Below, one piece after another: positions 46,101-60,690 of a stretch of 64,000 nucleotides of DNA. The translations under genes and the position numbers were made by a program. The stretch spans positions 44,097,601-44,161,600 of the forward strand of contig OX463848.1 in the NCBI GenBank assembly GCA_949825065.1. The letters are read 5' to 3'. The notes below the pieces were generated by a model. The model was given only the letters and a program-made list of their open reading frames with translations. It was not told the origin of the DNA and searched no databases. Every line of letters begins with the position of its first letter. Positions within the stretch are counted from its first letter, which is position 1. The DNA comes from Odontocerum albicorne (lineage: Eukaryota; Arthropoda; Insecta; Trichoptera; Odontoceridae).

Positions 46101-48020
46101 GAGATTTAGAACCTTTCAAGTTTAGTCATTTTTTTTTGTCTAATTTCATATAATTACTTACTTATTATTGATAAGCGATATTAATTACCCTCAAATACCA
46201 AAAAACAAGTGTTTTGTAAGTTCAATATTTTTTGCGCATTTTCGTCTATTGAGGCTAAAATCCTTTTAAGTTAAGTAAAATTTTTTTTTGTCTGATTTCA
46301 TATTATTTCTTACTTATTATTGATAAGCGATATTAATAACCCTCAAATACCAAAAAACAAATGTTTTGTGCGTTAAATATTTTTGGAGCAGCTTCGTCCT
46401 TCGAGATTTAGAACCTTTCAAGTTTAGTCATTTTTTTTTGTCTAATTTCATATAATTACTTACTTATTATTGATAAGCGATATTAATAACCCTCAAATAC
46501 CAAAAAACAAGTGTTTTGTGATATAAATATTTTTTGCGCATTTTCGTCTATTGAGGCTGAAATCCTTTCAAGTTAAGTCAATTTTTTTTTGCCTGATTTC
46601 ATATTATTTCTTACTTATTATTGATAAGCGATATTAATAACCCTCAAATACCAAAAAACAAGATTTTTGTGAGTAAAATATTTTTTGATCTGTTTCGTCT
46701 TTTGAGACTAAGAACCTTTCAAGTTTGGTCAATTTTTTTTTGTCTAATTTCATATAATTACTTACTTATTATTGATAAGCGATATTAATAACCCTCAAAT
46801 ACCAAAAAACAAGTGTTTTGTGAGATAAATATTTTTTGCGCATTTTCGTCTATTGAGGCTTAAATCCTTTCAAGTTTAGTCAATTTTTTTTTGTCTGATT
46901 TCATATTATTTCTTACTTATTATTGATAAGCGATATTAATAACCCTCAAATACCAAAAAACAAGTGTTTTGTGAGATAAATATTTTTTGCGCATTTTCGT
47001 CTATTGAGGCTTAAATCCTTTCAAGTTTAGTCAATTTTTTTTTGTCTGATTTCATATTATTTCTTACTTATTATTGATAAGCGATATTAATTACCCTCAA
47101 ATACCAAAAAACAAGTGTTTTGTGAGTAAAATATTTTTTGATCTGTTTTGTCTTTTGAGACTAAGAACCTTTCAAGTTTGGTCAATTTTTTTTTGTCTAA
47201 TTTCATATTATTACTGACTTATTATTGATAAGCGATATTAATAAACCTCAAATACCAAACAACAAGTGTTTTGTGAGTAAAGTATTTTTTGATCTGTTTC
47301 GTCTTTTGAGACTAAGAACCTTTCAAGTTTGGTCAATTTTTTTTTGTCTAATTTCATATAATTACTTACTTATTATTGATAAGCGATATTAATAACCCTC
47401 AAATACCAAAAAACAAGTGTTTTGTGAGATAAATATTTTTTGCGCATTTTCGTCTATTGAGGCTTAAATCCTTTCAAGTTTAGTCAATTTTTTTTTGTCT
47501 GATTTCATATTATTTCTTACTTATTATTGATAAGCGATATTAATAACCCTCAAATACCAAAAAACAAGTGTTTTGTGAGATAAATGTTTTTTGCGCATTT
47601 TCGTCTATTGAGGCTTAAATCCTTTCAAGTTTAGTCAATTTTTTTTTGTCAGATTTCATATAATTTCTTACTTATTATTGATAAGCGATATCAATAACCC
47701 TCAAATACCAAAAAACAAGTGTTTTGTGAGTAAAATATTTTTTGATCTGTTTCGTCTTTTGAGACTAAGAACCTTTCAAGTTTGGTCAATTTTTTTTGTC
47801 TAATTTCATATTAATACTTACCTTTTATTGATAAGCGATATTAATAACCCTCAAATACCAAAAAACAAGTGTTTTGTGAGTTCAATATTTTTGGCGCATT
47901 TTCGTCTATTGAGGCTTAAATCCTTTTAAGTTAAGTAAATTTTTTTTTGTCTGATTTCATATTATTTCTTACTTATTATTGATAAGCGATATTAATAACC
48001 CTCAAATACCAAAAAACAAG

Positions 48021-50136
48021 TGTTTTGTGAGTAAAATATCTTTTGATCTGTTTCGTCTTTTGAGACTAAGAACCTTTCAAGTTAAGTCAACTTTTTTTTG
48101 TCTGATTTCATATTATTACTTACTTATTATTGATAAGCGATATTAATTACCCTCAAATACCAAAAATCAAGTGTTTTGTGAGTTCAATATTTTTTGCGCA
48201 TTTTCGTCTATTGAGGCTAAAATCCTTTTAAGTTAAGTAAATTTTTTTTTTGTCTGATTTCATATTATTTCTAACTTAATATTGATAAGCGATATTAATA
48301 ACCCTCAAATACCAAAAAACAAGTGTTTTGTGAGTAAAATATTTTTTGATCTGTTTCCTCTTTTGAGACTAAGAACCTTTCAAGTTTGGTCAATTTTTTT
48401 TGTCTAATTTCATATTAATACTTACCTTTTATTGATAAGCGATATTAATAACCCTCAAATACCAAAAAACAAGTGTTTTGTGAGATAAATATTTTTTGCG
48501 CATTTTCGTCTATTGAGGCTTAAATCCTTTCAAGTTTAGTCAATTTTTTTTTGTCTGATTTCATATTATTTCTTCCTTATTATTGATAAGCGATATTAAT
48601 AACCCTCAAATACCAAAAAACAAGTGTTTTGTGAGTAAAATATTTTTTGATCTGTTTCGTCTTTTGAGACTAAGAACCTTTCAAATTTAGTCAATTTTTT
48701 TTTGTCTGATTTCATATAATTACTTACTTATTATTGATAAGCGATATTAATAACCCTCAAATATCAAAAAACAAGTGTTTTGTGAGTAAAATATTTTTTG
48801 ATCTGTTTCGTCTTTTGAGACTAAGAACCTTTCAAGTTTGGTCAATTTTTTTTTGTCTAATTTCATATTATTACTTACTTATTATTGATAAGCGATATTA
48901 ATAAACCTCAAATACCAAACAACAAGTGTTTTGTGAGTAAAGTATTTTTTGATCTGTTACGTCTTTTGAGACTAAGAACCTTTCAAGTTTAGTCAATTTT
49001 TTTTTGTCTGATTTCATATTATTACTTACTTATTATTGATAAGCGATATTAATAACCCTCAAATACCAAAAAACAAGTGTTTTGTGAGTAAAATATTTTT
49101 TGATCTGTTTCCTCTTTTGAGACTAAGAACCTTTCAAGTTTGGTCAATTTTTTTTGTCTAATTTCATATTAATACTTACCTTTTATTGATAAGCGATATT
49201 AATAACCCTCAAATACCAAAAAACAAGTGTTTTATGAGATAAATATTTTTTGCGCATTTTCGTCTATTGAGGCTTAAATCCTTTCAAGTTTAGTCCTTTT
49301 TTTTCTGATTTCATATTATTTCTTACTTATTATTGATAAGCGATATTAATAACCCTCAAATACCAAAAAACAAGTGTTTTGTTAGTAAAATATTTTTTGA
49401 TCTGTTTCGTCTTTTGAGACTAAGAACCTTTCAAGTTAAGTCAACTTTTTTTTGTCTGATTTCATTTTATTACTTACTTATTATTGATAAGCGATATTAA
49501 TTACCCTCAAATACCAAAAAACAAGTGTTTTGTGAGTTCAATATTTTTTGCGCATTTTCGTCTATTGAGGCTTAAATCCTTTCAAGTTTAGTCCTTTTTT
49601 TTCTGATTTCATATTATTTCTTACTTATTATTGATAAGCGATATTAATAACCCTCAAATACCAAAAAACAAGTGTTTTGTTAGTAAAATATTTTTTGATC
49701 TGTTTCGTCTTTTGAGACTAAGAACCTTTCAAGTTAAGTCAACTTTTTTTTGTCTGATTTCATTTTATTACTTACTTATTATTGATAAGCGATATTAATT
49801 ACCCTCAAATACCAAAAAACAAGTGTTTTATGTGATAAATATTTTTTGCGCATTTTCGTCTATTGAGGCTTAAATCCTTTCAAGTTTAGTCCTTTTTTTT
49901 CTGATTTCATATTATTTCTTACTTATTATTGATAAGCGATATTAATAACCCTCAAATACCAAAAAACAAATGTTTTGTGCGTTAAATATTTTTGGAGCAG
50001 CTTCGTCCTTCGAGATTTAGAACCTTTCAAGTTTAGTCATTTTTTTTTGTCTAATTTCATATAATTACTTACTTATTATTGATAAGCGATATTAATTACC
50101 CTCAAATACCAAAAAACAAGTGTTTTGTGAGTTCAA
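48021..50136 (+). repeat. Satellite block duplicated 38.9 kb away, copy 2
   Basis: This is the partner of about 9100-11215, with the same monomer order and private variants at an offset of 38921 bp. Past the edge the two regions diverge; similar monomers (tttataagcgatatc and cttttttattattg types) reappear at a larger offset of about 39.5 kb, so about four monomers were gained or lost. Confidence 0.7.
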
Positions 50137-53100
50137 TATTTTTTGCGCATTTTCGTCTATTGAGGCTAAAATCCTTTTAAGTTAAGTAAATTTTTTTTTT
50201 GTCTGATTTCATATTATTTCTAACTTAATATTGATAAGCGATATTAATAACCCTCAAATACCAAAAAACAAGTGTTTTGTGAGTAAAATATTTTTTGATC
50301 TGTTTCCTCTTTTGAGACTAAGAACCTTTCAAGTTTGGTCAATTTTTTTTGTCTAATTTCATATTAATACTTACCTTTTATTGATAAGCGATATTAATAA
50401 CCCTCAAATACCAAAAAACAAGTGTTTTGTGAGATAAATATTTTTTGCGCATTTTCGTCTATTGAGGCTTAAATCCTTTCAAGTTTAGTCCTTTTTTTTC
50501 TGATTTCATATTATTTCTTACTTATTATTGATAAGCGATATTAATAACCCTCAAATACCAAAAAACAAGTGTTTTGTTAGTAAAATATTTTTTGATCTGT
50601 TTCGTCTTTTGAGACTAAGAACCTTTCAAGTTAAGTCAACTTTTTTTTGTCTGATTTCATATTATTACTTACTTATTATTGATAAGCGATATTAATTACC
50701 CTCAAATACCAAAAAACAAGTGTTTTGTGAGTTCAATATTTTTGGCGCATTTTCGTCTATTGAGGCTTAAATCCTTTTAAGTTAAGTAAATTTTTTTTTG
50801 TCTGATTTCATATTATTTCTTACTTATTATTTATAAGCGATATCAATAACCCTCAAATACCAAAAAACAAGTGTTTTGTGAGTAAAATATTTTTGGATCT
50901 GTTTCGTCTTTCGAGACTAAGAACCTTTCAAGTTAAGTCAACTTTTTTTTGTCTGATTTCATATTATTACTTTTTTATTATTGATAAGCGATATTAATTA
51001 CCCTCAAATACCAAAAAACAAGTGTTTTGTGAGATAAATATTTTTTGCGCATTTTCGTCTATTGAGGCTTAAATCCTTTCAAGTTTAGTCTTTTTTTTCT
51101 GATTTCATATTATTTCTTACTTATTATTGATAAGCGATATTAATAACCCTCAAATACCAAAAAACAAGTGTTTTGTTAGTAAAATATTTTTTGATCTGTT
51201 TCGTCTTTTGAGACTAAGAACCTTTCAAGTTAAGTCAACTTTTTTTTGTCTGATTTCATATTATTACTTACTTATTATTGATAAGCGATATTAATTACCC
51301 TCAAATACCAAAAAACATGTGTTTTGTGAGTTCAATATTTTTTGCGCATTTTCGTCTATTGAGGCTAAAATCCTTTTAAGTAAAGTAAATTTTTTTTTTG
51401 TCTGATTTCATATTATTTCTAACTTATTATTGATAAGCGTTATTAATAACCCTCAAATACCAAAAAACAAGTGTTTTGTGAGTAAAATATTTTTTGATCT
51501 GTTTCCTCTTTTGAGACTAAGAACCTTTCAAGTTTGGTCAATTTTTTTTGTCTAATTTCATATTTATACTTACCTTTTATTGATAAGCGATATTAATAAC
51601 CCTCAAATACCAAAAAACAAGTGTTTTGTGAGATAAATATTTTTTGCGCATTTTCGTCTATTGAGGCTTAAATCCTTTCAAGTTTAGTCCTTTTTTTTCT
51701 GATTTCATATTATTTCTTACTTATTATTGATAAGCGATATAAATAACCCTCAAATACCAAAAAACAAGTGTTTTGTGAGTAAAATATTTTTTGATCTGTT
51801 TCGTCTTTTGAGACTAAGAACCTTTCAAGTTACGTCAACTTTTTTTTGTCTGATTTCATTTTATTACTTACTTATTATTGATAAGCGATATTAATTACCC
51901 TCAAATACCAAAAAACAAGTGTTTTGTGAGTTCAATATTTTTTGCGCCTTTTCGTCTATTGAGGCTAAAATCCTTTTAAGTTAAGTAAAATTTTTTTTTG
52001 TCTGATTTCATATTATTTCTTACTTATTATTGATAAGCGATATTAATAACCCTCAAATACCAAAAAACAAATGTTTTGTGCGTTAAATATTTTTGGAGCA
52101 GCTTCGTCCTTCGAGATTTAGAACCTTTCAAGTTTAGTCATTTTTTTTGTCTAATTTCATATAATTACTTACTTATTATTGATAAGCGATATTAATAACC
52201 CTCAAATACCAAAAAACAAGTGTTTTGTGAGATAAATATTTTTTGCGCATTTTCGTCTATTGAGGCTGAAATCCTTTCTAGTTAAGTCAATTTTTTTTTG
52301 CCTGATTTCATATTATTTCTTACTTATTATTGATAAGCGATATTAATAACCCTCAAATACCAAAAAACAAGTTTTTTGTGAGTAAAATATTTTTTGATCT
52401 GTTTCGTCTTTTGAGACTAAGAACCTTTCAAGTTTGGTCAATTTTTTTTTGTCTTATTTCATATAATTACTTACTTATTATTGATAAGCGATATTAATAA
52501 CCCTCAAATACCAAAAAACAAGTGTTTTGTGAGATAAATATTTTTTGCGCATTTTCGTCTATTGAGGCTTAAATCCTTTCAAGTTTAGTCAATTTTTTTT
52601 TGTCTGATTTCATATTATTTCTTACTTATTATTGATAAGCGATATTAATAACCCTCAAATACCAAAAAACAAGTGTTTTGTGAGATAAATATTTTTTGAT
52701 CTGTTTTGTCTTTTGAGACTAAGAACCTTTCAAGTTTGGTCAATTTTTTTTTGTCTAATTTCATATTATTACTTACTTATTATTGATAAGCGATATTAAT
52801 AAACCTCAAATACCAAACAACAAGTGTTTTGTGAGTAAAGTATTTTTTGATCTGTTTCGTCTTTTGAGACTAAGAACCTTTCAAGTTACGTCAACTTTTT
52901 TTTGTCTGATTTCATTTTATTACTTACTTATTATTGATAAGCGATATTAATTACCCTCAAATACCAAAAAACAAGTGTTTTGTGAGTTCAATATTTTTTG
53001 CGCATTTTCGTCTATTGAGGCTAAAATCCTTTTAAGTTAAGTAAAATTTTTTTTTGTCTGATTTCATATTATTTCTTACTTATTATTGATAAGCGATATT

Positions 53101-53490
53101 AATAACCCTCAAATACCAAAAAACAAGTGTTTTGTGAGATAAATATTTTTTGCGCATTTTCGTCTATTGAGGCTTAAATCCTTTCAAGTTTAGTCCTTTT
53201 TTTTTCTGATTTCATATTATTTCTTACTTATTATTGATAAGGCGATATTAATAACCCTCAAATACCAAAAAACAAGTGTTTTGTTAGTAAAATATTTTTT
53301 GATCTGTTTCGTCTTTTGAGACTAAGAACCTTTCAAGTTAAGTCAACTTTTTTTTGTCTGATTTCATATTATTACTTTTTTATTATTGATAAGCGATATT
53401 AATTACCCTCAAATACCAAAAAACAAGTGTTTTGTGAGATAAATATTTTTTGCGCATTTTCGTCTATTGAGGCTTAAATCCTTTCAAGTT
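49315..53490 (+). repeat. Satellite block duplicated 7.2 kb away, copy 1
   Basis: This block matches about 56522-60690 at a constant offset of 7207 bp. Private variants in both are tatgtgataaat (49831 and 57038), gataagcgttatt (51437 and 58644 at gcgt) and the gcgccttttcg variant (51944 and 59151). The left edge is where the B monomer reads tagtcct in this copy but tagtcaatt in the other; the right edge is judged similarly. Confidence 0.85.
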
Positions 53491-56400
53491 TAGTCCTTTT
53501 TTTTCTGATTTCATATTATTTCTTACTTATTATTGATAAGCGATATTAATAACCCTCAAATACCAAAAAACAAGTGTTTTGTTAGTAAAATATTTTTTGA
53601 TCTGTTTCGTCTTTTGAGACTAAGAACCTTTCAAGTTAAGTCAACTTTTTTTTGTCTGATTTCATATTATTACTTACTTATTATTGATAAGCGATATTAA
53701 TTACCCTCAAATACCAAAAAACAAGTGTTTTGTGAGTTCAATATTTTTGGCGCATTTTCGTCTATTGAGGCTTAAATCCTTTTAAGTTAAGTAAATTTTT
53801 TTTTGTCTGATTTCATATTATTTCTTACTTATTATTTATAAGCGATATCAATAACCCTCAAATACCAAAAAACAAGTGTTTTGTGAGTAAAATATTTTTG
53901 GATCTGTTTCGTCTTTCGAGACTAAGAACCTTTCAAGTTAAGTCAACTTTTTTTTGTCTGATTTCATATTATTACTTTTTTATTATTGATAAGCGATATT
54001 AATTACCCTCAAATACCAAAAAACAAGTGTTTTGTGAGATAAATATTTTTTGCGCATTTTCGTCTATTGAGGCTTAAATCCTTTCAAGTTTAGTATTTTT
54101 TTTCTGATTTCATATTATTTCTTACTTATTATTGATAAGCGATATTAATAACCCTCAAATACCAAAAAACAAGTGTTTTGTTAGTAAAATATTTTTTGAT
54201 CTGTTTCGTCTTTTGAGACTAAGAACCTTTCAAGTTAAGTCAACTTTTTTTTGTCTGATTTCATATTATTACTTACTTATTATTGATAAGCGATATTAAT
54301 TACCCTCAAATACCAAAAAACATGTGTTTTGTGAGTTCAATATTTTTTGCGCATTTTCGTCTATTGAGGCTAAAATCCTTTTAAGTAAAGTAAATTTTTT
54401 TTTTGTCTGATTTCATATTATTTCTAACTTATTATTGATAAGCGTTATTAATAACCCTCAAATACCAAAAAACAAGTGTTTTGTGAGTAAAATATTTTTT
54501 GATCTGTTTCCTCTTTTGAGACTAAGAACCTTTCAAGTTTGGTCAATTTTTTTTGTCTAATTTCATATTTATACTTACCTTTTATTGATAAGCGATATTA
54601 ATAACCCTCAAATACCAAAAAACAAGTGTTTTGTGAGATAAATATTTTTTGCGCATTTTCGTCTATTGAGGCTTAAATCCTTTCAAGTTTAGTCCTTTTT
54701 TTTCTGATTTCATATTATTTCTTACTTATTATTGATAAGCGATATTAATAACCCTCAAATACCAAAAAACAAGTGTTTTGTGAGTAAAATATTTTTTGAT
54801 CTGTTTCGTCTTTTGAGACTAAGAACCTTTCAAGTTACGTCAACTTTTTTTTGTCTGATTTCATTTTATTACTTACTTATTATTGATAAGCGATATTAAT
54901 TACCCTCAAATACCAAAAAACAAGTGTTTTGTGAGTTCAATATTTTTTGCGCATTTTCGTCTATTGAGGCTAAAATCCTTTTAAGTTAAGTAAAATTTTT
55001 TTTTGTCTGATTTCATATTATTTCTTACTTATTATTGATAAGCGATATTAATAACCCTCAAATACCAAAAAACAAATGTTTTGTGCGTTAAATATTTTTG
55101 GAGCAGCTTCGTCCTTCGAGATTTAGAACCTTTCAAGTTTAGTCATTTTTTTTGTCTAATTTCATATAATTACTTACTTATTATTGATAAGCGATATTAA
55201 TAACCCTCAAATACCAAAAAACAAGTGTTTTGTGAGATAAATATTTTTTGCGCATTTTCGTCTATTGAGGCTGAAATCCTTTCTAGTTAAGTCAATTTTT
55301 TTTTGCCTGATTTCATATTATTTCTTACTTATTATTGATAAGCGATATTAATAACCCTCAAATACCAAAAAACAAGTTTTTTGTGAGTAAAATATTTTTT
55401 GATCTGTTTCGTCTTTTGAGACTAAGAACCTTTCAAGTTTGGTCAATTTTTTTTTGTCTAATTTCATATAATTACTTACTTATTATTGATAAGCGATATT
55501 AATAAACCTCAAATACCAAACAACAAGTGTTTTGTGAGTAAAGTATTTTTTGATCTGTTTCGTCTTTTGAGAATAAGAACCTTTCAAGTTTGGTCAATTT
55601 TTTTTGTCTAATTTCATATAATTACTAACTTATTATTGATAAGCGATATTAATAACCCTCAAATACCAAAAAACAAGTGTTTTGTGAGATAAATATTTTT
55701 TGCGCATTTTCGTCTATTGAGGCTGAAATCCTTTCTAGTTAAGTCAATTTTTTTTTGCCTGATTTCATATTATTTCTTACTTATTATTGATAAGCGATAT
55801 TAATAAACCTCAAATACCAAACAACAAGTGTTTTGTGAGTAAAGTATTTTTTGATCTGTTTCGTCTTTTGAGAATAAGAACCTTTCAAGTTTGGTCAATT
55901 TTTTTTGTCTAATTTCATATAATTACTAACTTATTATTGATAAGCGATATTAATAACCCTCAAATACCAAAAAACAAGTGTTTTGTGAGATAAATATTTT
56001 TTGCGCATTTTCGTCTATTGAGGCTTAAATCCTTTCAAGTTTAGTCAATTTTTTTTTGTCTGATTTCATATTATTTCTTACTTATTATTGATAAGCGATA
56101 TTAATAACCCTCAAATACCAAAAAACAAGTGTTTTGTGAGATAAATATTTTTTGATCTGTTTTGTCTTTTGAGACTAAGAACCTTTCAAGTTTGGTCAAT
56201 TTTTTTTTGTCTAATTTCATATTATTACTTACTTATTATTGATAAGCGATATTAATAAACCTCAAATACCAAACAACAAGTGTTTTGTGAGTAAAGTATT
56301 TTTTGATCTGTTTCGTCTTTTGAGACTAAGAACCTTTCAAGTTTGGTCAATTTTTTTTGTCTAATTTCATATAATTACTAACTTATTATTGATAAGCGAT

Positions 56401-56521
56401 ATTAATAACCCTCAAATACCAAAAAACAAGTGTTTTGTGAGATAAATATTTTTTGCGCATTTTCGTCTATTGAGGCTTAAATCCTTTCAAGTTTAGTCAA
56501 TTTTTTTTTGTCTGATTTCAT

Positions 56522-59500
56522 ATTATTTCTTACTTATTATTGATAAGCGATATTAATAACCCTCAAATACCAAAAAACAAGTGTTTTGTTAGTAAAATAT
56601 TTTTTGATCTGTTTCGTCTTTTGAGACTAAGAACCTTTCAAGTTAAGTCAACTTTTTTTTGTCTGATTTCATTTTATTACTTACTTATTATTGATAAGCG
56701 ATATTAATTACCCTCAAATACCAAAAAACAAGTGTTTTGTGAGTTCAATATTTTTTGCGCATTTTCGTCTATTGAGGCTTAAATCCTTTCAAGTTTAGTC
56801 CTTTTTTTTCTGATTTCATATTATTTCTTACTTATTATTGATAAGCGATATTAATAACCCTCAAATACCAAAAAACAAGTGTTTTGTTAGTAAAATATTT
56901 TTTGATCTGTTTCGTCTTTTGAGACTAAGAACCTTTCAAGTTAAGTCAACTTTTTTTTGTCTGATTTCATTTTATTACTTACTTATTATTGATAAGCGAT
57001 ATTAATTACCCTCAAATACCAAAAAACAAGTGTTTTATGTGATAAATATTTTTTGCGCATTTTCGTCTATTGAGGCTTAAATCCTTTCAAGTTTAGTCCT
57101 TTTTTTTCTGATTTCATATTATTTCTTACTTATTATTGATAAGCGATATTAATAACCCTCAAATACCAAAAAACAAATGTTTTGTGCGTTAAATATTTTT
57201 GGAGCAGCTTCGTCCTTCGAGATTTAGAACCTTTCAAGTTTAGTCATTTTTTTTTGTCTAATTTCATATAATTACTTACTTATTATTGATAAGCGATATT
57301 AATTACCCTCAAATACCAAAAAACAAGTGTTTTGTGAGTTCAATATTTTTTGCGCATTTTCGTCTATTGAGGCTAAAATCCTTTTAAGTTAAGTAAATTT
57401 TTTTTTTGTCTGATTTCATATTATTTCTAACTTAATATTGATAAGCGATATTAATAACCCTCAAATACCAAAAAACAAGTGTTTTGTGAGTAAAATATTT
57501 TTTGATCTGTTTCCTCTTTTGAGACTAAGAACCTTTCAAGTTTGGTCAATTTTTTTTGTCTAATTTCATATTAATACTTACCTTTTATTGATAAGCGATA
57601 TTAATAACCCTCAAATACCAAAAAACAAGTGTTTTGTGAGATAAATATTTTTTGCGCATTTTCGTCTATTGAGGCTTAAATCCTTTCAAGTTTAGTCCTT
57701 TTTTTTCTGATTTCATATTATTTCTTACTTATTATTGATAAGCGATATTAATAACCCTCAAATACCAAAAAACAAGTGTTTTGTTAGTAAAATATTTTTT
57801 GATCTGTTTCGTCTTTTGAGACTAAGAACCTTTCAAGTTAAGTCAACTTTTTTTTGTCTGATTTCATATTATTACTTACTTATTATTGATAAGCGATATT
57901 AATTACCCTCAAATACCAAAAAACAAGTGTTTTGTGAGTTCAATATTTTTGGCGCATTTTCGTCTATTGAGGCTTAAATCCTTTTAAGTTAAGTAAATTT
58001 TTTTTTGTCTGATTTCATATTATTTCTTACTTATTATTTATAAGCGATATCAATAACCCTCAAATACCAAAAAACAAGTGTTTTGTGAGTAAAATATTTT
58101 TGGATCTGTTTCGTCTTTCGAGACTAAGAACCTTTCAAGTTAAGTCAACTTTTTTTTGTCTGATTTCATATTATTACTTTTTTATTATTGATAAGCGATA
58201 TTAATTACCCTCAAATACCAAAAAACAAGTGTTTTGTGAGATAAATATTTTTTGCGCATTTTCGTCTATTGAGGCTTAAATCCTTTCAAGTTTAGTCTTT
58301 TTTTTCTGATTTCATATTATTTCTTACTTATTATTGATAAGCGATATTAATAACCCTCAAATACCAAAAAACAAGTGTTTTGTTAGTAAAATATTTTTTG
58401 ATCTGTTTCGTCTTTTGAGACTAAGAACCTTTCAAGTTAAGTCAACTTTTTTTTGTCTGATTTCATATTATTACTTACTTATTATTGATAAGCGATATTA
58501 ATTACCCTCAAATACCAAAAAACATGTGTTTTGTGAGTTCAATATTTTTTGCGCATTTTCGTCTATTGAGGCTAAAATCCTTTTAAGTAAAGTAAATTTT
58601 TTTTTTGTCTGATTTCATATTATTTCTAACTTATTATTGATAAGCGTTATTAATAACCCTCAAATACCAAAAAACAAGTGTTTTGTGAGTAAAATATTTT
58701 TTGATCTGTTTCCTCTTTTGAGACTAAGAACCTTTCAAGTTTGGTCAATTTTTTTTGTCTAATTTCATATTTATACTTACCTTTTATTGATAAGCGATAT
58801 TAATAACCCTCAAATACCAAAAAACAAGTGTTTTGTGAGATAAATATTTTTTGCGCATTTTCGTCTATTGAGGCTTAAATCCTTTCAAGTTTAGTCCTTT
58901 TTTTTCTGATTTCATATTATTTCTTACTTATTATTGATAAGCGATATAAATAACCCTCAAATACCAAAAAACAAGTGTTTTGTGAGTAAAATATTTTTTG
59001 ATCTGTTTCGTCTTTTGAGACTAAGAACCTTTCAAGTTACGTCAACTTTTTTTTGTCTGATTTCATTTTATTACTTACTTATTATTGATAAGCGATATTA
59101 ATTACCCTCAAATACCAAAAAACAAGTGTTTTGTGAGTTCAATATTTTTTGCGCCTTTTCGTCTATTGAGGCTAAAATCCTTTTAAGTTAAGTAAAATTT
59201 TTTTTTGTCTGATTTCATATTATTTCTTACTTATTATTGATAAGCGATATTAATAACCCTCAAATACCAAAAAACAAATGTTTTGTGCGTTAAATATTTT
59301 TGGAGCAGCTTCGTCCTTCGAGATTTAGAACCTTTCAAGTTTAGTCATTTTTTTTGTCTAATTTCATATAATTACTTACTTATTATTGATAAGCGATATT
59401 AATAACCCTCAAATACCAAAAAACAAGTGTTTTGTGAGATAAATATTTTTTGCGCATTTTCGTCTATTGAGGCTGAAATCCTTTCTAGTTAAGTCAATTT

Positions 59501-60690
59501 TTTTTTGCCTGATTTCATATTATTTCTTACTTATTATTGATAAGCGATATTAATAACCCTCAAATACCAAAAAACAAGTTTTTTGTGAGTAAAATATTTT
59601 TTGATCTGTTTCGTCTTTTGAGACTAAGAACCTTTCAAGTTTGGTCAATTTTTTTTTGTCTTATTTCATATAATTACTTACTTATTATTGATAAGCGATA
59701 TTAATAACCCTCAAATACCAAAAAACAAGTGTTTTGTGAGATAAATATTTTTTGCGCATTTTCGTCTATTGAGGCTTAAATCCTTTCAAGTTTAGTCAAT
59801 TTTTTTTTGTCTGATTTCATATTATTTCTTACTTATTATTGATAAGCGATATTAATAACCCTCAAATACCAAAAAACAAGTGTTTTGTGAGATAAATATT
59901 TTTTGATCTGTTTTGTCTTTTGAGACTAAGAACCTTTCAAGTTTGGTCAATTTTTTTTTGTCTAATTTCATATTATTACTTACTTATTATTGATAAGCGA
60001 TATTAATAAACCTCAAATACCAAACAACAAGTGTTTTGTGAGTAAAGTATTTTTTGATCTGTTTCGTCTTTTGAGACTAAGAACCTTTCAAGTTACGTCA
60101 ACTTTTTTTTGTCTGATTTCATTTTATTACTTACTTATTATTGATAAGCGATATTAATTACCCTCAAATACCAAAAAACAAGTGTTTTGTGAGTTCAATA
60201 TTTTTTGCGCATTTTCGTCTATTGAGGCTAAAATCCTTTTAAGTTAAGTAAAATTTTTTTTTGTCTGATTTCATATTATTTCTTACTTATTATTGATAAG
60301 CGATATTAATAACCCTCAAATACCAAAAAACAAGTGTTTTGTGAGATAAATATTTTTTGCGCATTTTCGTCTATTGAGGCTTAAATCCTTTCAAGTTTAG
60401 TCCTTTTTTTTTCTGATTTCATATTATTTCTTACTTATTATTGATAAGCGATATTAATAACCCTCAAATACCAAAAAACAAGTGTTTTGTTAGTAAAATA
60501 TTTTTTGATCTGTTTCGTCTTTTGAGACTAAGAACCTTTCAAGTTAAGTCAACTTTTTTTTGTCTGATTTCATATTATTACTTTTTTATTATTGATAAGC
60601 GATATTAATTACCCTCAAATACCAAAAAACAAGTGTTTTGTGAGATAAATATTTTTTGCGCATTTTCGTCTATTGAGGCTTAAATCCTTT
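56522..60690 (+). repeat. Satellite block duplicated 7.2 kb away, copy 2
   Basis: This is the partner of about 49315-53490 at an offset of 7207 bp. Related but shorter relatives also lie at about 53.5-55.4 kb and 61.2-63.2 kb (gcgttatt at 54442 and 62247, offset 7805), so this end of the array is a mosaic of overlapping copies. Confidence 0.85.
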
